Source of the DNA: Candidatus Aminicenantota bacterium
GTDB taxonomy: Bacteria > Acidobacteriota > Aminicenantia > Aminicenantales > Saccharicenantaceae
Direction of reading: 5' to 3'
DNA: 64,000 nt
Assembly (NCBI GenBank): GCA_017999365.1
Contig: JAGNLW010000001.1
Span: 752,239 to 816,238, forward strand
Notes under the pieces: model-generated
The model's input: only the letters and a program-made list of their open reading frames with translations
What the model was told of the DNA's origin: nothing
Databases searched by the model: none
Position numbers and translations under genes: made by a program
In this document: piece by piece, positions 1-9,223 of the stretch
Position numbering within the stretch: position 1 is the first letter of the stretch
How the letters are laid out: each line of letters begins with the position of its first letter

Positions 1-70
1 CAACGCCGAGGACCGGGTCTCGGGGACCAAGGCCATGACCCGGACGACGGTGACGATCGCGCCGGATTAA
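1..70 (+). CDS. C-terminal end of a VWFA-type protein (partial)
   Basis: Only the last 22 codons are inside the window, ending ...VTIAPD then TAA at 68-70. The first 60 bases are identical to 2240-2299, the 3' end of the next gene, and are read in the same frame. The truncated gene is therefore very probably a tandem paralogue of the VWFA-domain protein that follows. The gene starts before the window, so its length and domains cannot be seen. Confidence 0.8.
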   Translation, partial: NAEDRVSGTKAMTRTTVTIAPD

Positions 71-125
71 AAGAGGGGGAAGATGGAAACCCAAACATCA
101 CAGGGAAGGGAAGGGAAAAGCTAGC

Positions 126-2309
126 GTGATGCATCGCGCCGGGCTGTGTCTTTTTGCCGCGGCCATCGTCTTCGGAACGGCCATATTCGGGTCCGCCGAT
201 GCGACCGCTCCATCGTATCGCCAGGATCAGGGAAAACCTATTCAACATGAAGTCTCCGTCACGGTCCGGCTCGTCCAGGTCTATGTCACCGACAAGTCGG
301 GGAAGCCGATCCTGGACCTGAGCAAAGACGATTTTGTCGTCACCGACGACGGAGCGCCGGTGGCCGTGACCGAGTTCGAGCGACACGGCTCGGGAGCCCT
401 TGCCGTTTCAAAGAGCCCGGAGGCGGGGGCCGCGCCCACTCCGGAAGTCAAGGGCCTGCTTTCGCGCAAATATTTCATTTTCTTCGACTTCGCCTTCAAC
501 AGCCCGATCGGGGCGATAGCCGCCGTCAAGGCGGCCCAGCACTTCATCGATACCGAGGCCGCTCCCGGGGACGAAGTGGCCGTGCTTTCCTATTCGGCGG
601 CTAAAGGCTTCAGGGTCCATGAGTTCCTGACGACGGATCTGGCCAAAGCCCGACAAGCCGTGGCCGACCTCAGCGCCAAAGAGATCTCCGGGCGGGCGGA
701 GGAGATCGAACGGGAATACTGGGACCTCCGAAAGTACGTCTCCCCGGATACTCAGGACCCCTTCCTTCGAGGGGAGGTCTTGAGGACAGAAGCCGGCAGG
801 AGGCAATCCCAGTATCAAGCGCAAGACTACCTTTCGACGCTGACGGCCCTCGCCAAAGCCATGCGGCTGGTCCCGGGAAGTAAGAGCTTCGTCCTCTTCT
901 CCACGGGGCTTCCGACCACCCTCGTCCAGGGCAACCCGGCGATCGATCAGGGAACGGACTTTGCTCGGGGGAAGGTGTCTCAACCGACGGTATTTATGCA
1001 CGACATGGGCGACCGGACCCTCCAACCGCTATGGGATGAGTTGCTCCGGGAATTCAGCGCGTCCAATTGTCCGTTCTTCGCCTTTGACACACGGGAAGCG
1101 GCCAAACAGACCTCGCTGTTCGGAGCGGAGACGATGGTCGGCGCGGGAAGCGCCACGATGACCGGATTCAAATCCGGGCTTCTGGGGACCGACACGACCA
1201 ATCCTTTCGCCGACGACAAGTTCACCGGGATCGACGCCCTGAGGGCGCTCTCCAAGAGGACGAGCGGCAGGTATTTCTCGAACATCGCCTCATTCAAAGA
1301 GAACCTGGCCGCCGTCGGGGACCTCACCGGCGCCTTCTACGTCCTCGGCTACTACCCGGCCTCGGCCGAGGACGGCAAGTTCCACCGCGTTAAAGTCGAG
1401 GTCAAGCGGAAGGGGGCTCGGGTCATGGCCCCGTCGGGGTTCTTCGACCCGAAGCCCTTCGCGTCTTACACCAAGCTCGAGAAGGACCTGCACTTGTTCG
1501 ATCTGGCCCTCAATCAGCGGGCCGTTTCGCGCCTGCCGATCGGCCTCCCGGTAATCGCTCTCGCTTCGGGGGCGGCGGACGGGCCGGGCCTCCGGGTCCT
1601 GGCCCGGGTCCCGGGCGGGGTCACGGCCCGGTTCACCGGCGGCGCGGTCGAATACGTGTCCATCGTGTTCGACGACAAGGGCGACATCCGGGATGTCCGC
1701 CGCGGGGAGATGGACGCGCGCGACGGCCGGGGCCGCGCCGTCGTCTTCGGAGCCTCGGTCGCGCTCGGTCCGGGCGACTACACCTGCCGCGTCGTCGTCA
1801 GGGACATGGACACGGGGCTCAGCGCCGTGGGGGCGGCCAAGGCCGCCGTGCGGGCCCCTCAGCCCCAGGGCCTGCGCCTCTGGACCCCGCTCATCCTTGC
1901 GGCCGAGCCCGGTACCGCCGGGGTCGAAGCCCGGTCGGCCAAGGACCGGAGGACGCTTCCTTGGGCGGAGGTCTACGCCTATGACCGGAGCGCCTTCGCG
2001 CCCGCGGCCGGCAGCGTCCCCAGGTCCGCGACAAGGGTCCTGGCGATCGTCCCCTTCTCGGTTCCCGGCGCCGTCGAAACGGACCTCGCGCTGTCCGCGC
2101 GGTTCATCAACGCCGCGGATGGCCGGGCCTATCCCGTCAGCCCCGCCGTGATCGCCCGGACGGCCCATCCCGTCGCCTCGGCGCTGACGCTGGAGATCCC
2201 TCTCGACGGCCTCGCCCCGGGTGCCTACCACCTCGACATCAACGCCGAGGACCGGGTCTCGGGGACCAAGGCCATGACCCGGACGACGGTGACGATCGCG
2301 GCCGATTGA
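126..2309 (+). CDS. Exported VWFA-related domain protein (acidobacterial type)
   Basis: A 727-residue protein with an N-terminal signal peptide (hydrophobic up to about residue 26). Residues about 43-88 carry the strand-rich segment with 'VTDKSGKPILDLSKDDF' that typifies the acidobacterial VWFA-related family (TIGR03436-like). A VWA-like fold follows from about residue 113, but the metal site reads FDFAFNS rather than DxSxS, so metal-dependent adhesion is doubtful. The C-terminal third looks like beta-sandwich. GTG at 126 and ATG at 129 are adjacent possible starts, behind a purine-rich stretch at 102-119. The cellular role of this family is unknown; an extracellular or periplasmic protein-interaction role is inferred. 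It follows a tandem paralogue. Confidence 0.85.
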   Translation: MMHRAGLCLFAAAIVFGTAIFGSADATAPSYRQDQGKPIQHEVSVTVRLVQVYVTDKSGKPILDLSKDDFVVTDDGAPVAVTEFERHGSGALAVSKSPEAGAAPTPEVKGLLSRKYFIFFDFAFNSPIGAIAAVKAAQHFIDTEAAPGDEVAVLSYSAAKGFRVHEFLTTDLAKARQAVADLSAKEISGRAEEIEREYWDLRKYVSPDTQDPFLRGEVLRTEAGRRQSQYQAQDYLSTLTALAKAMRLVPGSKSFVLFSTGLPTTLVQGNPAIDQGTDFARGKVSQPTVFMHDMGDRTLQPLWDELLREFSASNCPFFAFDTREAAKQTSLFGAETMVGAGSATMTGFKSGLLGTDTTNPFADDKFTGIDALRALSKRTSGRYFSNIASFKENLAAVGDLTGAFYVLGYYPASAEDGKFHRVKVEVKRKGARVMAPSGFFDPKPFASYTKLEKDLHLFDLALNQRAVSRLPIGLPVIALASGAADGPGLRVLARVPGGVTARFTGGAVEYVSIVFDDKGDIRDVRRGEMDARDGRGRAVVFGASVALGPGDYTCRVVVRDMDTGLSAVGAAKAAVRAPQPQGLRLWTPLILAAEPGTAGVEARSAKDRRTLPWAEVYAYDRSAFAPAAGSVPRSATRVLAIVPFSVPGAVETDLALSARFINAADGRAYPVSPAVIARTAHPVASALTLEIPLDGLAPGAYHLDINAEDRVSGTKAMTRTTVTIAAD

Positions 2310-2660
2310 GGCCGGACCCGGGGCGCCGTCAGGGGCCCCGAAAAGGGGACTTTTCCACAGCTCCCTGGGCGGTCTCTTTGCGCCCGGTTCAAGCCAAATA
2401 CCCGCCTTAATCCAATTAATTGGATTAGTCCAAATAGCCGAAGGTCTTGTGGTCCACCCACACTTGTAAATTACACATAATAAACATACTTTAAGTGACC
2501 TATTATTATTGCTACTAAAAGGGCTTGTTTGGCTATGAAAATGAATAAAAATCTTTACCGCGAGGAGGTGAGATCCGAAGGACGTTCACGTTTGGGGTTC
2601 AAGAGGGCGGCCGACGAGTCGCCCAGGGTTTAGGTTTTCGAATCTAGGAGGAATTTTTTT
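2310..2660. other. AT-rich leader/promoter region of the Oar-like gene
   Basis: A 351-bp gap. A GC hairpin (2319-2324 with 2335-2340) follows the VWFA stop and could be a weak terminator. The composition then drops to strongly AT-rich from about 2395 to 2555, unlike the rest of the window. It contains a 20-bp perfect palindrome (2408-2427), a nine-base perfect match to the anti-Shine-Dalgarno sequence (AGGAGGTGA, 2563-2571) with no start codon at a usable distance, and a possible 32-codon reading frame (2535-2633) without its own ribosome site. The promoter of the next gene should lie here, but I cannot fix a -35/-10 pair with confidence. Confidence 0.6.
2408..2427. promoter_or_regulatory. 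20-bp perfect palindrome, candidate operator
   Basis: Half-site TAATCCAATT is followed directly by its exact inverse complement. It lies in the AT-rich island upstream of the Oar-like receptor gene, about 240 bp from the start codon. A dimeric repressor or activator site is a reasonable inference; no regulator gene is adjacent. Confidence 0.4.
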
Positions 2661-5600
2661 ATGAAGAAACTTACGATCGCGATCCTCGTGCTGTTCATCG
2701 CCGGGACCGCCTTCGCCCAGCAGACCGCGACCTCCAAAATGGAGGGCAAGGTCCTCGACGCCACGGGCGCTCCGCTCCCCGGCGTCTCGGTCGAAGCGAC
2801 GAGCCCGAAGATGGTCGGCAAGGCGACCGCCGTGACGGACGGGGACGGCTCCTACCGCCTGTTCTCCCTGCCCTCCGGCACTTATGAGGTCGTCTTCTCC
2901 CTGCAGGGCTTCAAGACCCTCATCCGCCAGAACATCATCGTCCAGCTGGCCACCACGGTCACCCTGAACGTGACCCTGGACCAGGCGGCCATCGAGGAGC
3001 AGGTCACGGTCATCGGGCAGAGCCCGCTGATCGACGTCAAGAGCACGGTCAAGGGCCAGACCATGACCAAAGAAGTGTTCATGAGCCTGCCCCGCAGCCG
3101 TAACTTCGACGGCCTGCTGTCCACCGTTCCCGGCGTCCAGTACGAAGGCAACACCGGCGGCCTCTCGGTCGACGGCGCCACGGGCACCGAGAACATGTGG
3201 TACATGGACGGCACCGACATCACGCAGGGCCACATCGGCACCCGCGGCCAGTCCGCCGTCATGGAGATGGTCGAAGAGGTCAAGGTCACCGCGTCGGGCT
3301 ACAACGCCGAGTTCGGCGGCTCGATGGGCGGCGTCGTCAACGTCATCACGCGTTCCGGCGGCAATGCCTTCCACGGCGACATCATGGCCTACTACAACGA
3401 CAACAACCTCCTTATGCAGGGCAAGTCCCGCGATTACCTGCGCTGGAGCCCCTACGACGACAACCTGGCCGAGTTCGTCAACGACGACGACCTGTACTGG
3501 GCCGGCGGCAAGAAGCGCGACGACTACAAGCGCTTCGAGGGCGTCTTCAACCTGGGCGGCTACATCGTCAAGGACCGCCTGTGGTTCTTCGGGTCCTTCA
3601 ACCCCCAGTACTCCCGCACCTACGGCTCCCGCGGCTTCCTCTCTGATGACCCGAACCTCCTCGTCGATCCGGAAGCCACTCCAAGCCTTGACAACGTTCC
3701 CATCTACACCTTCTATCGCAAGGACTTCGTTTGGAACGGCCAGATGAAGCTGACCGCGGCCCCGTTCAAGGGCCTGCGCATGTCGGCCTCGTTCGTCAAC
3801 AACTGGTCCAACTACCGCGGCGAGATCCCCAGCATCAACGGGACCTCCAGCAAGACCTACGGCGGCTTCGGCCTCAGCGCCTGGAACCGGGCCGGCTACG
3901 ACTATCCCAACCTGAGCGCCGCCCTCATGTTCGACTACAGCGCGAGCAACAACTTCCTCATCAGCGCCCGCGCCGGTTACTCGATGTCGAACACCAAGAA
4001 CCAGCAGATCGCCAACGACTTCACGACGTACTACAACAACACCAGCAGCTACGTGTACCAGGGCGTCATCGACGACAACCTGCTCTTCTACACCGGCGCC
4101 ATCAACTACTCCGGCAGCCGGACCGTCCTGCAGCGCCAGAAGATCGAGAAGTACTCCGGCAACCTCGACCTGTCCTACTACGTCAGCCTCGGCGGCGAAC
4201 ACGCCTGGAAGGCCGGCGCCCAGCTCATCCGCGACCAGGAAGACTACGCCAACTCGGCCGCCTTCCCCATGGTCAACCTGTACTGGAACCGGACCTGCTC
4301 CGCCCTGTCCGCCTACGGCGTGCCCGCGTTCCGCGGCACCTACGGCTACTACCAGGTCCGCGGCTCCTGGACCTCGCCCTACGGCTATCAGTGGGACATC
4401 TTCCGCAACAGCTGGGCCCTCTACCTCCAGGATTCCTGGACGATCGGCGGCCGGCTGACCATCAACGCCGGCGTCCGGACGGAGTCCGAGTACATCCCGT
4501 CCTTCAACCCCGAGTACCCCGGCAAGCCCATCAAGTTCGACTTCGACGAGAAGCTGGCCCCCCGCTTCGGCGTCGTCTACGACGTCTTCGGCGACTCCAC
4601 CCTCAAGATCTTCGGCAGCTTCGGCATCTACTACGACGTCATGAAGCTGTACCTGGCCGAGGGTTCCTACGGCGGCTTCAAGTGGAAAACCGACTACTAC
4701 ACCCTCGACAATCCCAACTTCTACGAGATCGGCGACGAGTACCCGGCCGGTGACACCAGCGCCGGCGCCCAGGCCGACCAGGCCGCGGGCGGCACCTACA
4801 TGGGCACCATTGACTTCCGCGTTCCCTCGTTCGACACCACCGATCCCAACCTGAAGCCCGTGTCCCAGCGCGAGATCTCCTTCGGCGCCGAGAAGAAGCT
4901 GACCGAGGACCTGTCCCTGTCGGTCCGTCTCGTCCAGAAGCACCTCATCAATACCATCGAGGACATCGGCGTCGAGGACGTCGAGGCCGGCGGCGAGCTC
5001 TACTTCAACGCCAACCCCGGCAGCGACTGGATCCGCGCCAAGTTCGACGAGTTCGCTCCCGGCTTCTGGCCGCAGCCCCGCGCCAAGAGAGAGTACTACG
5101 GCATGAACGTCTCCCTCGAGAAGCGGTTCAGCCACAACTGGCAGGGCGGCCTCAACTACACCCTCAGCCGCGTCGAGGGCAACTACAGCGGCCTGTCCTC
5201 CTCCGACGAGAACGGCCGCAACTCCCCGAACGTCGAGCGCTTCTTCGACATGTGGTTCATGATGTACCGGCTCGACGGCCAGCTGCTCGACGGCCCGCTC
5301 CCCCAGGACCGGACCCACTACTTCAAGGCCTACGGCTCCTACGCCTTCCCGTTCGGCCTCACGGTCGGCGTCGTCGGCTACGGCCGCAGCGGCCTGCCCG
5401 TCAGCACCCAGCTGAGCGTCCGCAATAGCTACATCTATCCCAACGGCTACGGCGACCTCGGCCGGCTGCCCTTCACGGTCTGGGGCGACATCTACGCCGA
5501 GTACGCCCTCAAGATCGCCGGCAAGTACAACGTGTCCCTGAACGTCCAGGTCAACAACTTCACCAACACCAAGACCTGGCAGGCCAAGAGCATCGCCCCC

Positions 5601-5771
5601 AACCGGACGACGATGGAGATCTCGAACGAAGAGTTCCTCTCCAAAACGTTCGACTGGCAGGCCGCGCTCAACTCACCCGGCGACCCCTATTGGAAGAACA
5701 CCGTGTTCAACCAGTTCACCTCCCGCTACGGAACCTGGACCGCCCGCTTCGGCGCCCGGTTCTCCTTCTAA
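2661..5771 (+). CDS. TonB-dependent receptor, Oar/SusC-like, with carboxypeptidase-regulatory-like N-terminus
   Basis: A 1036-residue outer-membrane protein. Signal peptide MKKLTIAILVLFIAGTAFA (residues 1-19); a CarboxypepD_reg-like beta-sandwich (about 24-107, 'GKVLDATGAPLPGVSVEA'); a TonB plug domain (about 115-225, with 'GGSMGGVVNVITRSGGN'); then a long beta-barrel rich in Tyr/Trp/Asn ending in Phe-Ser-Phe, the usual barrel-assembly signal. It probably imports or exports a large substrate with TonB energy; the substrate is unknown. No SusD-like lipoprotein is adjacent. Strong AGGAGG at 2646-2651. Codon use is strongly biased to C-ending codons, suggesting high expression. A strong terminator follows. 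Confidence 0.93.
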   Translation: MKKLTIAILVLFIAGTAFAQQTATSKMEGKVLDATGAPLPGVSVEATSPKMVGKATAVTDGDGSYRLFSLPSGTYEVVFSLQGFKTLIRQNIIVQLATTVTLNVTLDQAAIEEQVTVIGQSPLIDVKSTVKGQTMTKEVFMSLPRSRNFDGLLSTVPGVQYEGNTGGLSVDGATGTENMWYMDGTDITQGHIGTRGQSAVMEMVEEVKVTASGYNAEFGGSMGGVVNVITRSGGNAFHGDIMAYYNDNNLLMQGKSRDYLRWSPYDDNLAEFVNDDDLYWAGGKKRDDYKRFEGVFNLGGYIVKDRLWFFGSFNPQYSRTYGSRGFLSDDPNLLVDPEATPSLDNVPIYTFYRKDFVWNGQMKLTAAPFKGLRMSASFVNNWSNYRGEIPSINGTSSKTYGGFGLSAWNRAGYDYPNLSAALMFDYSASNNFLISARAGYSMSNTKNQQIANDFTTYYNNTSSYVYQGVIDDNLLFYTGAINYSGSRTVLQRQKIEKYSGNLDLSYYVSLGGEHAWKAGAQLIRDQEDYANSAAFPMVNLYWNRTCSALSAYGVPAFRGTYGYYQVRGSWTSPYGYQWDIFRNSWALYLQDSWTIGGRLTINAGVRTESEYIPSFNPEYPGKPIKFDFDEKLAPRFGVVYDVFGDSTLKIFGSFGIYYDVMKLYLAEGSYGGFKWKTDYYTLDNPNFYEIGDEYPAGDTSAGAQADQAAGGTYMGTIDFRVPSFDTTDPNLKPVSQREISFGAEKKLTEDLSLSVRLVQKHLINTIEDIGVEDVEAGGELYFNANPGSDWIRAKFDEFAPGFWPQPRAKREYYGMNVSLEKRFSHNWQGGLNYTLSRVEGNYSGLSSSDENGRNSPNVERFFDMWFMMYRLDGQLLDGPLPQDRTHYFKAYGSYAFPFGLTVGVVGYGRSGLPVSTQLSVRNSYIYPNGYGDLGRLPFTVWGDIYAEYALKIAGKYNVSLNVQVNNFTNTKTWQAKSIAPNRTTMEISNEEFLSKTFDWQAALNSPGDPYWKNTVFNQFTSRYGTWTARFGARFSF

Positions 5772-5796
5772 GCAGCAGCAGCACTAGCAGAAGCAC

Positions 5797-5835
5797 GCCC
5801 GCCCCGGCGCAAGCCGGGGCGGGCTTATTTTTATT
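5797..5835 (+). terminator. Rho-independent terminator of the Oar-like gene
   Basis: A perfect 12-bp GC stem (5797-5808 with 5813-5824) around a GCAA loop, followed by a T-rich tract (TTATTTTTATT). Confidence 0.92.
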
Positions 5836-5876
5836 CGCGCCGCGGGACCCGGAGATCGAGAGAGAGACGACGACCC

Positions 5877-5905
5877 TTGAAATGGGACGCGCGGGCGTGT
5901 AAAGT
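5877..5905 (+). promoter_or_regulatory. Sigma-70-type promoter, probably giving a leaderless mRNA
   Basis: TTGAAA (5877-5882), 17-bp spacer, TAAAGT (5900-5905). Only seven bases separate the -10 box from the ATG at 5913, so the start codon is at or next to the predicted transcription start. Confidence 0.65.
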
Positions 5906-5912
5906 CTCTGCC

Positions 5913-8102
5913 ATGTATCGTCAGGCCGTTCCGTTCCTGTTCGCCGCGTCCCTTCTGGCGTTCGTCCCGTCCGTCCCCGCGCAAGCCCCCGCCCCGGACC
6001 GGGCCTTCTTCCGGCCGCTGCGCGTCGATCGCCCGCCCGCGATCGACGGCCGGCTCGACGACGAGGCTTGGCGGGAGGCCCCCTCGGTCGTCCTGGCCAA
6101 GACCTTTATCCCCGACTTCGGCAAGGAGCCGAGCGAGCGGACGGTCGCCTCCATGGCCTACGACGCCGAGACCCTCTACTTCGCCTTCAAGTGCTTCGAC
6201 CGGGAACCGGACAAGATCAAGGCCGCCGTGGCCGACCGCGACACCATCCGCGGCGACGACTTCATCTGCATCAACCTCGACAGCTTCAACGACGGGCAGT
6301 CCCTCTACGCCTTCTACGTCAATCCCCTGGGCATCCAGACCGACAGCCGCTTCGCCAGCAACGTCGAGGACTTCAGCGTCGACTTCGTCTGGTCGAGCGC
6401 CGGGCGCATCGACGCCGACGGCTACACGGTCGAGCTGGCCGTGCCCTTCAAGAGCATCCGCTACGCCGGCCGGAAGCGGGTCGAGATGTCCCTGTTCTTC
6501 GAGCGCCGCATCGCCCGCCGCTCCGAGCACAGCTCCTATCCGGCCCTCGACCCGGCCCGGGGCTACGCCTTCCTGACCCAGATGATGCCCCTCGAGCTCG
6601 AGGACATCCGGCGCTACACCCTGCTCGAGGTCCTGCCCGCCGTCACCTACCGGGACGGCGCCGAGCGCTTCGAGGGGGCCCTCGTCGGGGAAGCCGGGAA
6701 GGCCGACGGCCACCTGACGGCCAAGCTCGGCCTGACCTCCCAGCTCATCCTCGACGCTACGGTCAACCCCGATTTCAGCCAGATCGAGGCCGACGCCGGG
6801 CAGGTCGACGTCAACCTCCGCTACGACCTCTTCTTCCCCGAGAAACGGCCCTTCTTCCTCGAGGGCAGCGAGATGTTCAACCTGGCCGGGGCCTCGACGG
6901 GCTCGCCGCTGGCCGCCGCCGTCCATACCCGGACCATCGTCGACCCGCTCGTCGGCTTCAAGCTCTCGGGCAAGATAGGCCGAAAGGACACCGTGGCCTC
7001 CATTCTGGCCCTCGACGAGTGGCCGCGGGGAGATCCCTTCTTCGAGCCCGGCGACGACGGCACAGCCGGCTTCGCCGTCCTCCGGTACAAGCGGGCCGTC
7101 GGGTCCGACGGCTACCTCGGGGCTATCTACACGGGGCGCGGGCACGGGGGAGGCGCCAACCAGGTCGCCGGCGCCGACGGCCAGCTGCGGCTGTCCAAGT
7201 CGAGCCAGCTGGCCTTCCACGCCCTCGGCTCGTGGACGGGTTTCGGCGACGGCTCCCCGGCCGCGGACGGGCTCGCGGCCGGCGCCGCCTATCTCTACGA
7301 CACACGCGATACGGGCATAAACGTCTCATTATACGGAGTTTCGGAGGACTTCCGGACCGACGTCGGCTACCTGACCCGGTCGGGCGTGGCCGGCCTCGAG
7401 GCTTCGCTCGCGCGGCGTCTCTATCCGAAGAGCCGCTTCTGGCGCAAGCTCACCCCGGCCGTCACCGCCGGCGCCGTCAAGGACCTGCCGAGCGGCCTCT
7501 TCGAGACCAACGGCGGGCTCGGCTTGACCGTCCTTTTCGGGGGGAACACCACCGTCCAGGCCCTCGGCCGATTCGCGACCGAGGTCTTCCTGGGACGCCG
7601 CTTCGACACGGGCGGCGGCCAGGTCCAGGTCGTGAGCTACGTCACGAAGGAGCTTTCCCTGCGCGGCCTCTACTTCCGGGGCGCCTCCATCCGCTACGTC
7701 GCCGATCCCTATCAGGGCTACGGGAACAGGGCTTCGGCCGGCCTGACCTACAAGCCCTCCGAGAAGCTCGACCTGACCGCCAGCCTGACCTACGCGGACT
7801 TCTTCCGCGAGTCGACAGGCGCGAAGGAGTACGGCTATGCCATCTGGCGGGGGCGCCTGACCTACCAGGCCAACCGCTACCTCTTCTTCCGGGGCGTCGT
7901 CGAGTACAACGCCTACCGGCGGGAGATGCTGACCGATCTCCTGGCCTCCTTCACCTACATCCCCGGGACGGTCGTCCAGCTCGGCTACGGCTCCCTCTGG
8001 GACCGGACCGAGTGGTTCGAAGGCGCCTACCGGGACGCCGGGAGGTTTCTGGAAATGAAGCGGGGCCTGTTCTTCAAGGCATCCTACCTCTGGCGGCTGT
8101 GA
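5913..8102 (+). CDS. DUF5916 / CBM9-like outer-membrane protein
   Basis: A 729-residue protein. Signal peptide MYRQAVPFLFAASLLAFVPS with cleavage near AQA. Residues about 25-205 form a carbohydrate-binding family 9-like domain ('PPAIDGRLDDEAWREAP'). The rest is a DUF5916-type beta-barrel with the hallmark motif DLFFPEKRPFFLEG and many alternating aromatic strands. The family is widespread in Bacteroidota and Acidobacteriota near carbohydrate or peptide utilisation genes; its function is unproven. I chose the ATG at 5913 over upstream in-frame codons because the signal peptide begins there and the promoter overlaps the upstream extension. A paralogue lies at 18641-20947. Confidence 0.87.
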   Translation: MYRQAVPFLFAASLLAFVPSVPAQAPAPDRAFFRPLRVDRPPAIDGRLDDEAWREAPSVVLAKTFIPDFGKEPSERTVASMAYDAETLYFAFKCFDREPDKIKAAVADRDTIRGDDFICINLDSFNDGQSLYAFYVNPLGIQTDSRFASNVEDFSVDFVWSSAGRIDADGYTVELAVPFKSIRYAGRKRVEMSLFFERRIARRSEHSSYPALDPARGYAFLTQMMPLELEDIRRYTLLEVLPAVTYRDGAERFEGALVGEAGKADGHLTAKLGLTSQLILDATVNPDFSQIEADAGQVDVNLRYDLFFPEKRPFFLEGSEMFNLAGASTGSPLAAAVHTRTIVDPLVGFKLSGKIGRKDTVASILALDEWPRGDPFFEPGDDGTAGFAVLRYKRAVGSDGYLGAIYTGRGHGGGANQVAGADGQLRLSKSSQLAFHALGSWTGFGDGSPAADGLAAGAAYLYDTRDTGINVSLYGVSEDFRTDVGYLTRSGVAGLEASLARRLYPKSRFWRKLTPAVTAGAVKDLPSGLFETNGGLGLTVLFGGNTTVQALGRFATEVFLGRRFDTGGGQVQVVSYVTKELSLRGLYFRGASIRYVADPYQGYGNRASAGLTYKPSEKLDLTASLTYADFFRESTGAKEYGYAIWRGRLTYQANRYLFFRGVVEYNAYRREMLTDLLASFTYIPGTVVQLGYGSLWDRTEWFEGAYRDAGRFLEMKRGLFFKASYLWRL

Positions 8103-8130
8103 TCCCGGCCGGGCCCGTCGCCCCGGTCTC

Positions 8131-8159
8131 TTGAAAAAAAGCCCCCGGGAAGGGATAAT
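8131..8159 (+). promoter_or_regulatory. Sigma-70-type promoter of the TPR gene
   Basis: TTGAAA (8131-8136), 17-bp spacer, GATAAT (8154-8159), followed by AGGAGG at 8181-8186 and the ATG at 8192. Spacing and order are canonical. Confidence 0.75.
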
Positions 8160-8191
8160 GGTCGAGGTCCGATCATTTGCAGGAGGCAGTC

Positions 8192-9157
8192 ATGAATCAT
8201 CGGTCATCCGCGAAAGTCGCGGCCGGCGCCGCGATCCTCATCTTCGCCGCCGGCCTGGCCCTGGCCCAGGCGGGCCGCGGCATCGCCCGCATGGGCGGCT
8301 CGGTCCTCGACAAGGCCGGCAAGCCCGTGGCCGGGGCCAAGATCACCGCCGTCTTCGATCAGCCGGGCGGCACGACCTTCGAAGCGACCACCGACAAGAA
8401 GGGCGATTGGGGCATCATGGGCGTCGGGACCGGCAGCTGGATCATCACGGCCAGCGCCAAGGGCTACCTGCCCGTGTCGACGAGCATGCGCATCTCGCAG
8501 ATCGACAAGAACCCCAAGGTCATCCTCAAGCTCGAGCAGGAGGCCGCCGGTTCGGGCGTCGTCCAGGACGAGGCCACCTTCCAGGTCCTCGAGGAGGGCA
8601 ACGCCTTCTTCAAGGACGGCAAGTACGACACGGCCCTGATGATGTACGAGGAGTTCCTGTCCAAGAACCCCGGGGCCTACCAGGTCCTGCTGAACATCGG
8701 CGACTGCTACCGGGAGAAGGGCGAATTCGACACGGCCGTCCAGAAGTACAACCAGCTCATCGAGCAGTCCGGCACCGACACGGCCATGGGCAAGACCATG
8801 GCCGCCAAGGGCCTGGCGGCCATCGGCCTGTGCTACCTGAAGCAGGGCAAGCTGGCGGAGTCCCAGGACTACTTCAAGAAGTCCATCGACATGGCCCCCC
8901 AGGACGAGAACCTGCCCTACAACGTGGCCGAGATCTATTTCTCCAACCAGCAGATCGACGACGCCATCCGCTACTTCGAGATGGCCAGCCAGATCAAGCC
9001 CGACTGGGCCGATCCCTACCTCCGCGTGGCCTTCGCCTACCTGAACAAGGGCGACAACGCCAAGGCCGCCGAGAACCTCGAGAAGTTCGTCAAGCTCGAG
9101 CCCGAGACGGAGCGGACGGCCCAGGCCAAGGCCATCCTGGACGCCATCAAGAAGTAG
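8192..9157 (+). CDS. Exported TPR protein with carboxypeptidase-regulatory-like domain
   Basis: A 321-residue protein with a signal peptide (hydrophobic to about residue 27, ...LALAQA). A Cna_B/CarboxypepD_reg-like beta-sandwich follows (about 33-115, 'GSVLDKAGKPVAGAKITA'), then four or more TPR units (about 130-315: 'EEGNAFFKDGKYDTALMMYE', 'AIRYFEMASQIKPDWADPYL'). It is likely a periplasmic scaffold or assembly factor. The ATG at 8192 is supported by AGGAGG five bases upstream; an upstream TTG lies before that site. It has its own promoter and terminator, so it is monocistronic. Confidence 0.85.
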   Translation: MNHRSSAKVAAGAAILIFAAGLALAQAGRGIARMGGSVLDKAGKPVAGAKITAVFDQPGGTTFEATTDKKGDWGIMGVGTGSWIITASAKGYLPVSTSMRISQIDKNPKVILKLEQEAAGSGVVQDEATFQVLEEGNAFFKDGKYDTALMMYEEFLSKNPGAYQVLLNIGDCYREKGEFDTAVQKYNQLIEQSGTDTAMGKTMAAKGLAAIGLCYLKQGKLAESQDYFKKSIDMAPQDENLPYNVAEIYFSNQQIDDAIRYFEMASQIKPDWADPYLRVAFAYLNKGDNAKAAENLEKFVKLEPETERTAQAKAILDAIKK

Positions 9158-9182
9158 ATCTCCCCTTCCGCCGCACTTCGAC

Positions 9183-9214
9183 CGCCGGCCGGGACCTCCC
9201 GGCCGGCGTTTTTT
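9183..9214 (+). terminator. Rho-independent terminator of the TPR gene
   Basis: An 11-bp GC stem (9183-9193 with 9198-9208), ACCT loop, followed by six T (9209-9214). Confidence 0.9.
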
Positions 9215-9223
9215 CTCCCGTTT

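Noticed and set aside
2535..2633. 32-codon frame MKMNKNLYREEV... as a gene
   Set aside because: It has no Shine-Dalgarno sequence and no recognisable family. It is kept only as part of the leader observation.
2586..5318. 910-codon open frame on the minus strand
   Set aside because: It is wholly antisense to the Oar-like receptor. Its translation is low-complexity Val/Gly/Ala/Asp sequence, the usual shadow of C-ending codons at high GC. The plus-strand product has clear domains.
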